Source: Polaromonas sp. AER18D-145 | GTDB taxonomy: Bacteria > Pseudomonadota > Gammaproteobacteria > Burkholderiales > Burkholderiaceae_C | Reading direction: 5' to 3' | Assembly: GCF_002379095.1 (NCBI RefSeq) | Contig: NZ_NBZV01000011.1 | Coordinates: forward strand, 33,948 to 97,947 | Length of the DNA: 64,000 bases | In this document: positions 35,601-52,097 of the stretch, piece after piece | Layout: each line of letters begins with the position of its first letter | Numbering within the stretch: position 1 is the first letter of the stretch | The notes under the pieces: model-generated | Seen by the model: the letters and a program-made list of their open reading frames with translations, nothing else | What the model was told of the DNA's origin: nothing | The model's database searches: none | Made by a program: the position numbers and the translations under genes

Positions 35601-36921
35601 GTTCGTACTCGCGGAAGTAGCCGGCCAGGTTGGGCCGGCCGAATTCGTTGTTGAAGGCCGCGCCGCCCAGCGGGCCCTCGGTCATGATCTGCAGCGGGCT
35701 GGCGATGTGCTCCGGCTTGCCGTAGTTGCCATCAAACAGGCGGGACACGGTGAAGCCGGTCAGGCCGGCCTTGGGTTTGGAGCCGCGCCCGGTCGCGCCT
35801 TCGTCGCGGATTTCACCACCGGCCCCCGTCGAGGCGCCGGGGAACGGGGAAATCGCCGTCGGGTGGTTGTGCGTCTCCACCTTCATCAGCACATGCATCA
35901 GCACGTCGTTCGTGGCGCTATAACTTTGATAGCTTGTGGCGCCCGACCCTGCTGGGCTGGAGGCCGATTTGGCATAAAAACGCTGGACCGGCAGGCCTTC
36001 CATGACCGAGGCGTTGTCCGAATAGGCCACCACCGTGTGTTGCGGGTTGAGCTTTTCGGTGTTGCGGATCATGCCGAACAGGCTCAGGTTCTGGGCCACG
36101 CCGTCGATGGTGAAATCGGCGTTGAAAATCTTGTGGCGGCAGTGTTCGCTGTTGGCCTGGGCGAACATCATGAGTTCGACATCGGTCGGGTTGCGCTTGA
36201 GCTGGGTGAAAGCGGTCACCAGGTAGTCGATTTCATCAAGCGCCAGCGCCAGGCCGAATTCCGTATTGGCTGCTTCCAGCGCGGCCTTGCCGCCAGCCAG
36301 CACGTCAATGGTCTGCAGCGGCGCGCCCTGCAGCTCCGTGAACAGGCCGGCGGCCTGCGCCCGGTCCGTCATCACGCTTTCCGTCATGCGGTCGTGCAGC
36401 AAGGCGGCAACCTGGTCGCGCTGGGTGTCATTCAGTGCCGTCTTGCCTGTCCTGAGCAAGGTCGAAGGGCTGAAAAAGCCCGACTTGAGGGTCAGCCGGT
36501 ATTCGGTGAGGCGTTCGATGCGCTTGATGGCCAGCCCGCAGTTGTGGGCAATGTCGGTGGCCTTGGACGCCCAGGGCGAGACCGTGCCGAAACGCGGCGT
36601 GACGATGAAAAGCAGCGATTCATCCCCCTTGGCGGTGCTCTCCGGACAGGGATCGCCGTAAGTCAGCAGCGCCGCCAGCCGGGTTTTGAGCGCGTCGTCA
36701 GGCGGTGCCTCGGTGGCCACCAGGTGCACGAAGCGGGCGCTGATGCCCGCAATCTTGCCCTCGATGGCTTGCAGGCGCGGCAGGAGTTGCTGGACGCGAA
36801 AGTCGCTCAGGGCGTTGATCCCCTGGGGTTCGCCCTCGAAAGTCGTCAGATGCAGGGTCACGGTGGCGGTGGCCTTGTAGTGGGAGGTGGGCAGCTCACA
36901 AGCTGTTTTGGGGTTTAACAC
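32662..36921 (-). CDS. purL: Phosphoribosylformylglycinamidine synthase PurL (large form) with repeat-derived insertions
   Basis: The 1419-aa enzyme makes FGAM from FGAR, glutamine and ATP in purine synthesis. It has the N-terminal PurS-like region (LHLTTFEGE), [48 protein letters not shown] (ATP site) and the C-terminal glutaminase (LREQGVNSH; catalytic Cys in [19 protein letters not shown]). It is 80-100 residues longer than usual. The excess lies in repeat-coded segments near residues 150-158, 315-336, 634-661 and 1129-1160. The start is uncertain: ATG 36921 has no clear ribosome site, and a GTG (VTLHLTTF) about 20 codons in is possible. Confidence 0.93.
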   Translation of the reverse strand: MLNPKTACELPTSHYKATATVTLHLTTFEGEPQGINALSDFRVQQLLPRLQAIEGKIAGISARFVHLVATEAPPDDALKTRLAALLTYGDPCPESTAKGDESLLFIVTPRFGTVSPWASKATDIAHNCGLAIKRIERLTEYRLTLKSGFFSPSTLLRTGKTALNDTQRDQVAALLHDRMTESVMTDRAQAAGLFTELQGAPLQTIDVLAGGKAALEAANTEFGLALALDEIDYLVTAFTQLKRNPTDVELMMFAQANSEHCRHKIFNADFTIDGVAQNLSLFGMIRNTEKLNPQHTVVAYSDNASVMEGLPVQRFYAKSASSPAGSGATSYQSYSATNDVLMHVLMKVETHNHPTAISPFPGASTGAGGEIRDEGATGRGSKPKAGLTGFTVSRLFDGNYGKPEHIASPLQIMTEGPLGGAAFNNEFGRPNLAGYFREYEQTVGGQRWGYHKPIMIAGGVGTIDASLTKKILFPAGTLLIQLGGPGMRIGMGGSAASSMASGANAAQLDFDSVQRGNPEIERRAQEVINQCAQLGSANPILAIHDVGAGGLSNAFPELVNDAGRGARFDLRAVPLEESGLSPKEIWSNESQERYVMAIAPESLPQFQAFCERERCPFAVIGVATEEKQLVVSDAGEPLSPAGRGSDPQFPPLPRGEGWGEGLPAAIPVDMPMNVLLGKPPKMHRDVTSVARSVKPLDLTGVDLQKSAIAVLSHPTVASKRFLITIGDRTVGGLTHRDQMVGPWQVPVADCAVTLADYQGFAGEAMSMGERTPLAVVNAAASGRMAVAEAITNLLAAPIELPRVKLSANWMAACGEPGQDAALYETVKAVGMELCPALGVSIPVGKDSLSMRTVWSEGEGGKKVTSPVSLIVSAFATLPDVRGTLTPQLDALEADSTLILIDLGKGQARMGGSILAQTLEREDGAVPDLDNPQDLVNLVNAINALRAQGQVLAYHDRSDGGLLATVCEMAFAGHVGVSLNIDMLLVEGDGISDSRMDTGDSKNWASQVGARREDLTLKALFNEELGAVIQVRTEARNAVMQTLREHGLSRFSHFIGKTRPQHASLEVGKGEIQVWRDTKAVFSAKLQDLHQVWDAVSWKINQQRDNPACADAEHAAAGDPLDPGLHVFLPQPLTPALSPEGRGSNPLALPLPLGEGRGEGSPALNLSRPRVAVLREQGVNSHVEMAYAFTQAGFEACDVHMTDLQTGRAQLADFTGVVACGGFSYGDTLGAGIGWARSITFNPALSDQFKAFFARTDTFGLGVCNGCQMFAELADIIPGAEAWPRFTTNRSERFEARLSLVEVLDSPSLFLQGMAGSRLPIAVAHGEGYANFAYRGDAGKVIAAMRFTDHHGQPTEAYPANPNGSAGGLTAVTTADGRFTAMMPHPERVFRNVQLSWTDQDISAPSAWMQLWHNARKWVK
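33446..33536. repeat. Palindromic repeat C in purL, copy 1 (in frame)
   Basis: CCCTCACCCCTGCCCTCTCC ... GGGGAGAGGGCTGGGGTGAG is a near-perfect inverted repeat of about 90 bp. It codes in frame for [12 protein letters not shown]...[11 protein letters not shown] near PurL residues 1130-1160, just before the glutaminase domain. Confidence 0.85.
34940..35021. repeat. Palindromic repeat C in purL, copy 2 (in frame)
   Basis: CCCTCACCCCAACCCTCTCC ... GCCGGGGAGAGGGGCTCTCC. It is the same family as 33446-33536 with a shortened right arm. It codes for PLSPAGRG...[12 protein letters not shown] near PurL residues 634-661. Confidence 0.85.
35916..35979 (+). repeat. Interspersed repeat B in purL (in frame)
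   Basis: GCTATAACTTTGATAGCTTG ... GGGCTGGAGGCCGATTTGGC, the best match to the repeat B consensus. On the coding strand it gives [21 protein letters not shown], between VQRFY and the conserved [12 protein letters not shown] block. Confidence 0.85.
36449..36469. repeat. Interspersed repeat D in purL (in frame)
   Basis: GTCCTGAGCAAGGTCGAAGG plus G, coding for SPSTLLRTG in PurL near residues 151-158. It matches the core of the unit at 11696-11725 with a different centre (AA for CT). Confidence 0.65.
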
Positions 36922-37068
36922 CGCCTGCAGGCGCAGAAGGCTGGGGAGTCGCGTTAACCCGCAATTTTATCAGTGAGTCGGTGCCGGGCCGCGGCCGGCC
37001 GGGCCCGCCAAAGACCGGGCAAAGAGGGGTGCCATGCAGCGCCGGTGTGGCAGTGGGATAATCGCCCC

Positions 37069-37941
37069 ATGAGTATTACGTACAAAGACGCAGCAGGCAT
37101 CGAGGGCATGCGGGTCGCCTGCAAACTGGCTTCCGAGGTGCTGGACTACCTCACGCCCTTCGTGAAGGCCGGGGTCACCACCCGGGAAATCGACCAGCTC
37201 GCCAACGACTACATGGTCAACGTGCAGGGCACCGTGTCGGCCACGCTGGGTTACCAGCCGCCCGGTTACCCGCCCTACCCGGCCTCGCTGTGCACCTCGC
37301 TGAACCACGTGGTCTGCCACGGCATTCCCAACGACAAGCCCCTGCGCAAAGGCGACATCATGAACATCGATGTCACCGTGATCACCAAGGACGGCTGGTT
37401 CGGCGACAACAGCCGCATGTACCTGATTGGCGACGTGTCGATTGCGGCCAGGCGTCTGTGCAATGTCACCTACGAGGCCATGTGGCACGGCATCATGCGA
37501 GTCAAACCCGGCGCCAGGCTGGGCGACATCGGGCATGCGATCCAGACCTTCGCGGAAAAACAGGGCTTCACCATCGTGCGCGAGTTCTGCGGCCACGGCA
37601 TCGGCCAGCGTTTCCACGAAGAGCCGCAGGTGCTGCATTACGGCCGCCCCGGCACGCTCGAAGAGCTCAAGCCCGGCATGACCTTCACGATCGAACCCAT
37701 GATCAACGCCGGCAAGCGCGACATCAAGGACGGCCCCGAAAAAGACGGCTGGACCATCGTGACGCGCGACCACTCGCTGTCGGCGCAATGGGAGCACACG
37801 ATCCTGGTGACCGAAACCGGTTATGAAGTGCTGACACTGTCGGCCGGCAGCCCGGCCATCCCGGACTTTGTGCCACAGCCAGCGCCGCAGGCGGCCACGG
37901 CGAAGGCCGAGACCCCCTCGACCGCCGATTCAGCCGCCTGA
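37069..37941 (+). CDS. map: Type I methionine aminopeptidase
   Basis: The start at 37069 ([18 protein letters not shown]) gives a 290-aa enzyme that removes N-terminal Met from new proteins. Metal ligands are visible: the two Asp in NIDVTVI...GWFGDNSRM, the His in [13 protein letters not shown], and the two Glu in FTIEPM and WEHTILVTE. Residues 265-290 form an Ala/Pro-rich tail longer than in the E. coli enzyme (264 aa). It lies 46 bp upstream of glnD. Confidence 0.95.
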   Translation: MSITYKDAAGIEGMRVACKLASEVLDYLTPFVKAGVTTREIDQLANDYMVNVQGTVSATLGYQPPGYPPYPASLCTSLNHVVCHGIPNDKPLRKGDIMNIDVTVITKDGWFGDNSRMYLIGDVSIAARRLCNVTYEAMWHGIMRVKPGARLGDIGHAIQTFAEKQGFTIVREFCGHGIGQRFHEEPQVLHYGRPGTLEELKPGMTFTIEPMINAGKRDIKDGPEKDGWTIVTRDHSLSAQWEHTILVTETGYEVLTLSAGSPAIPDFVPQPAPQAATAKAETPSTADSAA

Positions 37942-37987
37942 GCCGGCTGCGCCCCGCGCCCTCCCGCGCCCACAGCGCCTGCTGCCC

Positions 37988-40630
37988 ATGCTTTCCGCGC
38001 TGCCTCCTGCTTCGTTGCCCCCCACCGAACCGGCCCAATTGCGCGAGCAGTACCGGGCCGGCAAAAATGCGCTGCTGACCTCGCTGGCCGGCAGCGGCGC
38101 GTCCACGCGCGGCATCCGCAGCCTGCTGCGCAAGCTGGCCCGGCACACCGACGACACCTTGCGCCAGCTCTGGCTGCGTGCCGGATTCCCGGCCGGCTAC
38201 TGCCTGGTGGCGGTCGGCGGGTTTGGCCGGGGCGAGCTGTTTCCGCATTCCGACGTCGACGTCCTGCTGCTGCTGCCCGACGACGCCCGGGTGGACAGCG
38301 ATGCGGCGCTGAAGTCCCGGATCGAGAACTTCATCGGCAGTTGTTGGGACACGGGCCTGGAGATCGGCTCCAGCGTGCGTACGGTCGGCGACTGTGTCGA
38401 GGAAGCCGCCAAGGACGTGACGGTGCAGACCTCGCTGCTCGAAGCGCGCCTGCTGGCGGGCTCCAGAAGCATGTTTGCTGACCTGTTGACGCAACTCGAA
38501 GGCGTGCTGGACCCGCAGGCCTTTTTCGTGGCCAAGACGCTGGAGCAGCGCCAGCGCCACAACAAGTTTGAAGACACGCCCTACTCCCTGGAGCCCAATT
38601 GCAAGGAGTCCCCGGGCGGCCTGCGCGACCTGCAGGTCATCCTCTGGGTGGCGCGCGCGGCCGGGCTGGGCAAGTCCTGGGACGACCTGGCGCAGCGCGG
38701 GCTTGCCACCGCCTTCGAGGTCCGCCAGATCAAGGCCAACGAAGCCCTGCTGAGCCTGATACGTGCCCGCCTGCACCTGCTGGCCGGCCGGCGCGAGGAC
38801 CGCCTGGTGTTCGACCTGCAGACCGTGGTGGCCGAGTCCTTCGGTTATGCAACGGTGACCCACAGCGACACCGGACGGGTGGTCTCGCGTGCGAGTGAAG
38901 CCCTGATGAAGCGCTTTTACTGGACCGCCAAGGCGGTGACCCAGCTCAACCAGATCCTGCTGCTCAACATTGAGGAGCGGCTCCACCCCAGCGGGCAGGC
39001 GCCACAGCCGATCAATGAACGCTTCCTGAACAAGGCCGGCATGATCGAGGTGGCCAGCGACGACCTGTACCTGGCCAACCCGCACGCCATCCTCGAGACC
39101 TTTCTGGTTTACCAGACCACGGTGGGCGTCAAGGGCCTGTCGGCCCGCACCCTGCGCGCGCTGTACAACGCACGCGGCGTGATGGACGCCCGGTTCAGGC
39201 GCGACCTGGTCAACCGCGACACCTTCCGCCGCATCCTGCAGCAGCCCACGGGCATCACCCACGCGATGCGCCTGATGAACCAGACCTCGGTGCTGGGCCG
39301 CTACCTCTGGGTGTTCCGCCAGATCGTCGGGCAGATGCAGCACGACCTGTTCCACGTCTACACGGTGGACCAACACATCCTGATGGTGCTGCGCAATGTA
39401 CGGCGCTTTTTCATGGCCGAACACGCGCACGAATACCCGGCGTGTTCGCAACTGGCCGCCGGCTGGGACAAGCCCTGGATCCTGTACGTCGCGGCCCTTT
39501 TCCACGACATTGCCAAGGGCCGTGGCGGCGACCATTCCGAGCTCGGCCGCAAGGACGTGCGGGTGTTTTGCCGGCAACACGGCATTGCCGCCGAAGACGC
39601 GAAGCTGATCGAGTTCCTGGTGGGCGAACACCTGACCATGAGCCGCATTGCCCAGAAGGAAGACCTGAGCGATCCGCAGGTCATCGCCGGTTTTGCCAAA
39701 CGCGTCGGCAACGAGCGTTACCTGACCGCGCTTTACCTGCTCACGGTGGCCGACATCCGCGGCACCAGCCCCAAGGTGTGGAATGCCTGGAAAGGCAAGC
39801 TGCTCGAAGACCTCTACCGCTACACGCTGCGTGTGCTGGGCGGGCGGGCGCCCGATGCAGACGCCGAGGTCGAGGCCCGCAAACGCGAGGCCCTGACCAT
39901 CCTGGCCCTGCATGCCGAACCCTTCGAGGCGCACAAGGCCTTGTGGGACTCGCTGGACGTCAGCTACTTCATGCGCCATGAGGCCGGCGACATTGCCTGG
40001 CATGCGCGCCACCTGTCACGCCATGTGGGCACGGCCAAATGTATTGTGCGGGCGCGCCGCTCGGCCGCCGGCGAAGGCCTGCAGGTGCTGGTGTACACAC
40101 CCGACGCACCCGACCTGTTTGCCCGCATCTGCGGTTATTTCGAGGAAGCCGGTTTCAGCATCCTGGACGCCAAGATCCACACGGCCAAGCCCGCCAAAGG
40201 CTCACCCGGTTACGCGCTGGACACCTTCCAGGTGGTCAGCCCGACGCTGGCCGACCACTACCGCGAACTCGTGGCCATGGTCGAAGCCGACCTGGACCGG
40301 GCCATTGAAGAAAACGGCCCGCTGCCGCCGCCGGGCAAAGGCCGCGTGTCGCGCCGCGTCAAGAGTTTCCCGGTCACGCCGCGCGTGGACCTGCGGCCCG
40401 ACGAAAAAGCCCAGCGCTGGCTGCTCAGCGTCTCGGCCAGCGATCGCGTCGGCCTGCTGTATTCGATCGCCCGCGTGCTGGCCCGCCACCGCATCAACCT
40501 GCAACTGGCCAAGGTGACGACCCTGGGTGAACGGGTGGAAGACACCTTCCTGATCGACGGGCCGGAACTGCAGCACAACAAGGCGCAGATCGCCATCGAG
40601 ACCGAACTGCTCGAAGCCCTCGCGGCCTGA
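37988..40630 (+). CDS. glnD: Bifunctional PII uridylyltransferase/uridylyl-removing enzyme GlnD
   Basis: The start at ATG 37988 ([12 protein letters not shown]) gives 880 aa. Domains in order: nucleotidyltransferase ([21 protein letters not shown], about residues 75-95), the PII-UTase helical domain, an HD domain ([21 protein letters not shown], about residues 500-520) for deuridylylation, and two C-terminal ACT domains ([37 protein letters not shown]) that sense glutamine. It controls the nitrogen response through PII proteins. The map-glnD arrangement is common in proteobacteria. Confidence 0.95.
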   Translation: MLSALPPASLPPTEPAQLREQYRAGKNALLTSLAGSGASTRGIRSLLRKLARHTDDTLRQLWLRAGFPAGYCLVAVGGFGRGELFPHSDVDVLLLLPDDARVDSDAALKSRIENFIGSCWDTGLEIGSSVRTVGDCVEEAAKDVTVQTSLLEARLLAGSRSMFADLLTQLEGVLDPQAFFVAKTLEQRQRHNKFEDTPYSLEPNCKESPGGLRDLQVILWVARAAGLGKSWDDLAQRGLATAFEVRQIKANEALLSLIRARLHLLAGRREDRLVFDLQTVVAESFGYATVTHSDTGRVVSRASEALMKRFYWTAKAVTQLNQILLLNIEERLHPSGQAPQPINERFLNKAGMIEVASDDLYLANPHAILETFLVYQTTVGVKGLSARTLRALYNARGVMDARFRRDLVNRDTFRRILQQPTGITHAMRLMNQTSVLGRYLWVFRQIVGQMQHDLFHVYTVDQHILMVLRNVRRFFMAEHAHEYPACSQLAAGWDKPWILYVAALFHDIAKGRGGDHSELGRKDVRVFCRQHGIAAEDAKLIEFLVGEHLTMSRIAQKEDLSDPQVIAGFAKRVGNERYLTALYLLTVADIRGTSPKVWNAWKGKLLEDLYRYTLRVLGGRAPDADAEVEARKREALTILALHAEPFEAHKALWDSLDVSYFMRHEAGDIAWHARHLSRHVGTAKCIVRARRSAAGEGLQVLVYTPDAPDLFARICGYFEEAGFSILDAKIHTAKPAKGSPGYALDTFQVVSPTLADHYRELVAMVEADLDRAIEENGPLPPPGKGRVSRRVKSFPVTPRVDLRPDEKAQRWLLSVSASDRVGLLYSIARVLARHRINLQLAKVTTLGERVEDTFLIDGPELQHNKAQIAIETELLEALAA

Positions 40631-40674
40631 ACGCAAGCCGCGACAGGCCGGGGCCGGCCGATCCCCGTCAGTCT

Positions 40675-40750
40675 TGAAGTAAAAAAATATTTATTTATTT
40701 AAATCAACAAGTTAAACGTCTTTTCTCATGTTACACATGATCACCGTTTG
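40675..40750. other. AT-rich intergenic patch upstream of the OmpA-like gene
   Basis: The stretch from 40681 (AAAAAAATATTTATTTATTT) to about 40745 is strikingly AT-rich in a GC-rich window and includes CATGTTACACATG (inverted CATG arms, 40727-40739). It could hold the promoter of the next gene or a nucleoid-protein site. No gene is seen. Confidence 0.4.
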
Positions 40751-40859
40751 AGGCTTGTGATGGGTTGCCAGAAGCAGACAATGAACGAACTGCGGATTGG
40801 CAACCAGAAAGCAATGGCGGCCGGTCCGGCAACCGGACATTTCACCCAAGGAGCTTGCC

Positions 40860-41390
40860 ATGCATGCCCAGACACAAACCCTGTTGACCCGTGAGCAGCA
40901 GTTGCACGCCTCGGGCGAATGCGACGACGACGGCCGGCCCCTGGCCCGCCAGGTCTTTTTTGAACCCGACAACTGGCTGGTGCCCGAGGGTTATGACGAC
41001 CTGCTGGCCGCCCATGCGGCCTGGCTGGCCGACCGGCCCGAGCAGCGGGTGCTGGTGTCCGGCCACAGCTACGGCACCGGCAGCCACCGCTTTTTCTGGT
41101 TGATGGGCGACCGCCGTGCCATGGCCGTGCGTTCGGCGCTGATCAAGGCTGGCGCCGGGCACAAGCAGGTGCTGATCCAGAGCCGGGGCGCGGCCCGGCC
41201 ACTGATCGAACTGGCCGGTGAAGAGGTCGCGCAGTACCGCCGCCGTGTCACGCTGGACTACCTGGACGCCCGGATAGCGACCACGCCGCCGGTGCCGCCC
41301 GACGGTTCTGCCGCCTGGTGGCGCTCGGTGTTCGGTTCCGGCGGCAAGGCGCGCCTGCCGGCGGACCGCCCGGGGGCCCAGGCTGGTTGA
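40860..41390 (+). CDS. OmpA-like domain protein without signal peptide
   Basis: ATG 40860 has AAGGAG at 40848-40853. The 176-aa protein resembles a C-terminal OmpA/peptidoglycan-binding domain: RQVFFEPDNWLVPEGYDDLLAAHAAWLADRP, VLVSGHSYGTGSHRFFWLMGDRRAMAVRSALIKAG, and SRGAARPL. The peptidoglycan-contacting Asp of GHTD is replaced by Tyr (GHSYG), although the RRA Arg remains. There is no signal peptide, lipobox or membrane segment. It therefore appears cytosolic and may not bind peptidoglycan; the role is unknown. Confidence 0.75.
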   Translation: MHAQTQTLLTREQQLHASGECDDDGRPLARQVFFEPDNWLVPEGYDDLLAAHAAWLADRPEQRVLVSGHSYGTGSHRFFWLMGDRRAMAVRSALIKAGAGHKQVLIQSRGAARPLIELAGEEVAQYRRRVTLDYLDARIATTPPVPPDGSAAWWRSVFGSGGKARLPADRPGAQAG

Positions 41391-41408
41391 AACCGCGTAC
41401 GGGCGGAC

Positions 41409-41948
41409 TCAATCGTCTTCAGACGCATCCAGGCCCGGGAACAGCACCTCGGTGTAGCCGAACTGCGTGAAGTCCCGGATCCGCATCGGGTACAGCACAC
41501 CCATCAGGTGATCACACTCGTGCTGCACCACACGTGCGTGAAAGCCGTCCACCGTCCGGTCAATCGGATCGCCGTAAGGGTCGAAGCCGGTGTAGCGGAT
41601 GCGTGAGAAGCGCGGCACCAAGCCGCGCAGGCCGGGCACCGAGAGGCAACCCTCCCAGCCGTTTTCCTCGTCGTCCGACAAGGGCGTGATGACCGGGTTG
41701 AGCAGCACCGTGCGCGGCACCAGGGGCGCATCGGGGTAACGCGGGTTCACCGCATCCGTGCCGAAAATCACCAGCTGCAGGTCCACGCCGATCTGCGGCG
41801 CGGCCAGGCCGGCGCCGTTGACCGCGCGCATGGTCTCGAACATGTCGGCCACCAGCAGGTGCAGTTCATCGGTGTCGAAACCGGTCACGGGCGGGGCCAC
41901 CCGCAGCAGGCGCGGGTCCCCCATTTTGAGAATGTCGCGTACGGTCAT
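41409..41948 (-). CDS. def: Peptide deformylase
   Basis: The start at 41948 ([15 protein letters not shown]) gives 179 aa. All three deformylase motifs are present: [10 protein letters not shown] (residues about 46-55), [11 protein letters not shown] (metal Cys) and [12 protein letters not shown] (metal His pair and catalytic Glu). It removes the formyl group from nascent N-terminal Met. It does not lie beside fmt, so it may be a second deformylase of the genome. Confidence 0.94.
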   Translation of the reverse strand: MTVRDILKMGDPRLLRVAPPVTGFDTDELHLLVADMFETMRAVNGAGLAAPQIGVDLQLVIFGTDAVNPRYPDAPLVPRTVLLNPVITPLSDDEENGWEGCLSVPGLRGLVPRFSRIRYTGFDPYGDPIDRTVDGFHARVVQHECDHLMGVLYPMRIRDFTQFGYTEVLFPGLDASEDD

Positions 41949-42043
41949 GAAAATCCTGTGTGCTCTGTCGTCAAACCATCGAGCATACAGAAACAGAAGG
42001 AAGGCGGGGCGGTCATGCCGCCTGCGGCACGGCAAAATGAGGC

Positions 42044-42493
42044 ATGTCCGAGCCCTCCCGCCACCAGCCTGATCTTCCCGCCGAGCCGACCGCCCCGCTG
42101 CCCCTGGTGACGCGCTGGGCGCTGCTGGTTTTGGCGCTGCTGAGCCTGGCCTTGGGCGTGATAGGCATCTTTGTGCCGGTGTTGCCCACCGTGCCCTTTG
42201 TGCTGCTGTCGGCCTGGGCCGCCGCGCGCAGCTCGCCGCGTCTGCTGGCCTGGCTGGAGAACCATACCTCCTTCGGGCCCATGCTGATCGAGTGGCGCCG
42301 CGGCGGGGTGGTGCGCCGGCGCGCCAAATGGACCGCCACGGCGGTCATGGGCGCGAGCGCCGCCTTCATGCTGGTGATGGTGCCAACCCGCTGGGTGGCC
42401 TTGCTCGCCATCGGCTGCATGGCCGGCGTGCTGGCCTGGCTATGGCGCCGGCCGGAACACCTCAGCGACGAAGCTGCGCCGCCGGAAACTTGA
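42044..42493 (+). CDS. DUF454/YbaN-family inner-membrane protein
   Basis: A 149-aa protein with three or four hydrophobic segments. [53 protein letters not shown] is diagnostic of the YbaN/DUF454 family, whose function is unknown. It is convergent with ligA; the two stops are 5 bp apart. Confidence 0.88.
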   Translation: MSEPSRHQPDLPAEPTAPLPLVTRWALLVLALLSLALGVIGIFVPVLPTVPFVLLSAWAAARSSPRLLAWLENHTSFGPMLIEWRRGGVVRRRAKWTATAVMGASAAFMLVMVPTRWVALLAIGCMAGVLAWLWRRPEHLSDEAAPPET

Positions 42494-42498
42494 AGGTG

Positions 42499-45677
<3,179 letters not shown>

Positions 45678-45682
45678 GACAT

Positions 45683-45862
45683 GGCCCCCACGTTCGCCCA
45701 CTGCGTGTGGCTCTCGAGGCCTTGCAGGCCGCAGCTCGCGAGACGCTTCGCTTCTGTCGCCTGTCCAAAGCTGCTCAAGCAGCTTTTGAGCCTCAGGCTC
45801 CAGCCCCTCGGGGGCCGCTGCGCCTGCGGCCCGGCGAAGCCGGTTCCGCGGCCCCTGCTTGA
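45683..45862 (+). repeat. Interspersed repeat A, expanded copy 6
   Basis: GGCCCCCACGTTCGCCCACT at the left and GCGCCTGCGGCCCGGCGAAG ... TTCCGCGGCCCCTGCTT at the right. About 70 bp of unrelated sequence sits between, containing CTGCTCAAGCAGCTTTTGAG-type hairpins. It fills the gap between smc and zipA. Confidence 0.75.
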
Positions 45863-45900
45863 CTGGGAAACCCTCAGTGTGCGTGCTTTACAGACATTCG

Positions 45901-49443
<3,543 letters not shown>

Positions 49444-49789
49444 GGCGGACCCTGTTTTTTTTCCTGGCGCTGGGAGACCTTTGAAGCTAAGCTGTTGATT
49501 TGTATGGCATTTTTCTGGAATGCCCGGCTTGCTTCAGGCAATGCACAGGCCGCAATGTTACCCGAGCCCGACGCCCGGACCGCTGTAAAAAATGGTGACC
49601 GGCGCCACGCGGGCCACAGTGGCGGCGGCGGCACCCCCTTTCGTGGCCGGGTCGTGCCGGAATTGATGCATCAAAATGGCCTCCAGCCCTTGTCTGTCGT
49701 GCAAAGAAAGCTATCCTTTTCGTAGCAAAGCAGCTTTGGAGGCTGGCCGGCCGCCGCCCGCGTGGCGTTCACACGGGATAATCCGGGCG
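49444..49789. other. Divergent intergenic region between smc and dapC
   Basis: 346 bp without a convincing gene. It holds one repeat B copy (49668-49727, minus orientation) and a T8 run at 49455-49462 just upstream of smc. A promoter for each divergent gene should lie here, but I cannot assign boxes with confidence. Confidence 0.5.
49668..49727 (-). repeat. Interspersed repeat B, intergenic copy upstream of dapC
   Basis: On the minus strand: GCTACGAAAAGGATAGCTTT ... GGGCTGGAGGCCATTTTGAT. It matches the repeat B consensus in both the stem (GCTAC/GATAGC) and the GGGCTGGAGGCC box. Confidence 0.8.
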
Positions 49790-51073
49790 ATGAATCCATT
49801 GTTGAAACGCCTGCAGCCCTACCCCTTCGAGCGGCTGCGCCAGCTTCACGCCGACGTGACGCCGAACCCGGCCTACCGCCCCATCAGCCTGGGCATTGGC
49901 GAACCCCGGCATGCCACGCCGGAACTGATCAAGACCGCCCTGAGCGCCAGCCTGGCCGGACTCGCCAGCTACCCGGCCACCGCCGGCGAACCCAAACTGC
50001 GGCAGGCCATGGCCGACTGGCTGCAGCGCCGTTACGGCCTGGCGCTGGACCCGGCCACGCAGATCCTGCCGGTCAACGGCTCGCGCGAGGCGCTGTTCGC
50101 GCTGGCGCAGACCGTGATCGACCCGACGGGAAGTGCCCCCACGCTCGCCACTTCGTGTGCGTCGCTGCCCCCCGAGGGGGCGTCGCCCGCCTTGGGGCGG
50201 CCCGGCGGCGGGCTGGCGCGACCTCTTGTGGTCAGCCCGAACCCGTTCTATCAAATCTACGAAGGCGCGGCGCTGCTGGCCGGCGCCGACACCTGGTTTG
50301 CGCCCAGCGACCCGGCGCGCAACTTTGCAGTGGACTGGGCCGCCGTGCCGCAGCAGGTCTGGGCAAAAACGCAGCTGCTGTTTGTCTGCTCGCCGGGCAA
50401 CCCGACCGGCGCGGTCATGGGTCTGGACGAGTGGAAGCTGCTGTTTGAACTGAGCGACCGGTACGGCTTTGTGATTGCCTCGGACGAGTGTTACAGCGAG
50501 ATCTATTTCCGCGACGAGCCGCCGCTGGGCTCGTTGCAGGCCGCGGCGCAGCTGGGCCGGCACGACTTCAAAAACATCATCGCGCTGACCAGCCTGTCCA
50601 AACGCAGCAACGTGCCGGGCCTGCGCAGCGGCTTTGTCGCCGGCGACGCGGCGCTGATCAAGCCTTTTCTGCTTTACCGCACCTACCACGGCAGCGCCAT
50701 GAGCCCCATCGTGCAGGCGGCCAGCATCGCCGCCTGGAACGATGAGAAACATGTGATCGAGAACCGCGCGCTGTACCGCGAAAAGTTTGCCCAGGTCACC
50801 CCCCTGCTCGCCCGCGTCATGGACGTGGCCCTGCCCGATGCCGGCTTCTACCTGTGGGCGCAGATTCCGGCACGTTTTGACAACAACGACCCTGCGTTTT
50901 CACGCGAACTGCTCGCTCTCTACAATGTGGTGGTGTTGCCCGGCAGTTACCTGGCCCGCGAAGCCCGGGGCCACAACCCTGGTACCGGGCGCATCCGCAT
51001 GGCGCTGGTGGCTGAAACTGCAGAATGTGTGGAAGCTGCCGAAAGAATCGTTCAATTTATCCAATCCACCTGA
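49790..51073 (+). CDS. dapC: Succinyldiaminopimelate transaminase DapC with a repeat-derived insertion
   Basis: The start at ATG 49790 ([19 protein letters not shown]) gives 427 aa, about 30 more than usual. It is a fold type I PLP aminotransferase: [46 protein letters not shown], and the PLP Lys in [16 protein letters not shown]. It transfers an amino group in the succinylase branch of lysine/diaminopimelate synthesis. Residues about 115-145 are coded by a copy of repeat A and split the conserved IDPT...[12 protein letters not shown] segment. It is followed 10 bp later by dapD. Confidence 0.92.
   Translation: MNPLLKRLQPYPFERLRQLHADVTPNPAYRPISLGIGEPRHATPELIKTALSASLAGLASYPATAGEPKLRQAMADWLQRRYGLALDPATQILPVNGSREALFALAQTVIDPTGSAPTLATSCASLPPEGASPALGRPGGGLARPLVVSPNPFYQIYEGAALLAGADTWFAPSDPARNFAVDWAAVPQQVWAKTQLLFVCSPGNPTGAVMGLDEWKLLFELSDRYGFVIASDECYSEIYFRDEPPLGSLQAAAQLGRHDFKNIIALTSLSKRSNVPGLRSGFVAGDAALIKPFLLYRTYHGSAMSPIVQAASIAAWNDEKHVIENRALYREKFAQVTPLLARVMDVALPDAGFYLWAQIPARFDNNDPAFSRELLALYNVVVLPGSYLAREARGHNPGTGRIRMALVAETAECVEAAERIVQFIQST
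50134..50222 (+). repeat. Interspersed repeat A inside dapC (in frame), copy 7
   Basis: TGCCCCCACGCTCGCCACTT ... CTGCCCCCCGAGGGGGCGTC ... GGGGCGGCCCGGCGGCGGGC. It is a clear copy of the intergenic repeat A, here translated as [20 protein letters not shown] and following residues without a stop. Confidence 0.88.
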
Positions 51074-51083
51074 TCTAAAAAAA

Positions 51084-51911
51084 ATGAATCAAGACCAACT
51101 CCAAAGCATCATCAACGCCGCCTGGGAAGACCGCGCCAACCTCTCGCCGCAGGCTGCGTCCAAAGAGATCCAGGATGCGGTCGAGCACACGATTTCCGAA
51201 CTCAACGGCGGCCGCCTGCGCGTGGCCACGCGCCAGGGTGTGGGCCAGTGGACCACGCACCAGTGGATCAAGAAAGCCGTGCTGCTGAGCTTTCGCCTGA
51301 AAGACAACGTGCTGATGCGCGCCGGCGACCTGGGCTTTTATGACAAGGTGCCGACCAAGTTCTCGCACCTGAGCGAGCAGGAAATGAAGGAAAGCGGCGT
51401 GCGTGTGGTGCCGCCGGCCGTGGCGCGCCGCGGCAGCTACATCGCCAAGGGCGCGATCCTGATGCCGAGCTATGTGAACATCGGCGCCTATGTGGACGAA
51501 GGCACCATGGTGGACGCCTGGGCCACCGTCGGCAGCTGTGCGCAGGTCGGCAAAAACGTGCACCTGTCCGGCGGCGTCGGTCTCGGCGGCGTGCTCGAAC
51601 CCCTGCAGGCCAACCCCACCATCATTGAAGACAACTGCTTCATCGGCGCGCGCTCCGAGGTGGTGGAAGGCGTGATCGTCGAGGAAAACTCCGTCATTTC
51701 GATGGGTGTCTACATCGGCCAGAGCACACCGATTTATGACCGCGAGGCGGATACCGTGACCTATGGCCGCATTCCGGCCGGTTCTGTGGTCGTGTCGGGC
51801 AACCTGCCCAAGGCCGGCGGAAAATACAGCCTGTACTGCGCCGTGATCGTCAAAAAGGTGGACGCCAAAACCCGCGCGACCACCAGCCTGAACGACCTCC
51901 TGCGGGATTAA
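51084..51911 (+). CDS. dapD: 2,3,4,5-tetrahydropyridine-2,6-dicarboxylate N-succinyltransferase
   Basis: A 275-aa enzyme of the usual length. The N-terminal helical domain ([12 protein letters not shown]) is followed by left-handed beta-helix hexapeptides ([84 protein letters not shown]). It uses succinyl-CoA to succinylate tetrahydrodipicolinate, supplying the substrate of DapC. It lies 10 bp after dapC in the same operon. Confidence 0.96.
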   Translation: MNQDQLQSIINAAWEDRANLSPQAASKEIQDAVEHTISELNGGRLRVATRQGVGQWTTHQWIKKAVLLSFRLKDNVLMRAGDLGFYDKVPTKFSHLSEQEMKESGVRVVPPAVARRGSYIAKGAILMPSYVNIGAYVDEGTMVDAWATVGSCAQVGKNVHLSGGVGLGGVLEPLQANPTIIEDNCFIGARSEVVEGVIVEENSVISMGVYIGQSTPIYDREADTVTYGRIPAGSVVVSGNLPKAGGKYSLYCAVIVKKVDAKTRATTSLNDLLRD

Positions 51912-52030
51912 TGGCCCCCACGCTCCTCGCTTCGCGTAGTTCGCTGCCCCCCGAGGGGGCGCTGCGCCTGCGGGCCGGCCCTTCGACAGGCTCAGGACAG
52001 GCCAAGGCCGGACCCGCGGCCCCTGCTGGG
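51912..52030 (+). repeat. Interspersed repeat A, copy 8, with repeat D nested inside
   Basis: TGGCCCCCACGCTCCTCGCT ... CTGCCCCCCGAGGGGGCGCT, then at 51979-52000 CCTTCGACAGGCTCAGGACA (repeat D, reverse orientation) interrupts the right part before CCCGCGGCCCCTGCTGGGG. The nesting shows repeat D entered repeat A. Confidence 0.82.
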
Positions 52031-52097
52031 GAAGGCGGGGAAACGCCGCCGCTGTGCTTTTTGTCTCCTTTGAATGACTGACTGATCGGAACCAACG

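Noticed and set aside
33547..36918. Very long open frame antisense to purL (over 1100 codons)
   Set aside because: It mirrors purL codon by codon in a GC-rich genome, has no recognisable domain and no ribosome site. purL motifs on the other strand are unmistakable.
37724..40012. Long open frame antisense to map and glnD
   Set aside because: Spans two convincing genes on the opposite strand and shows no domain.
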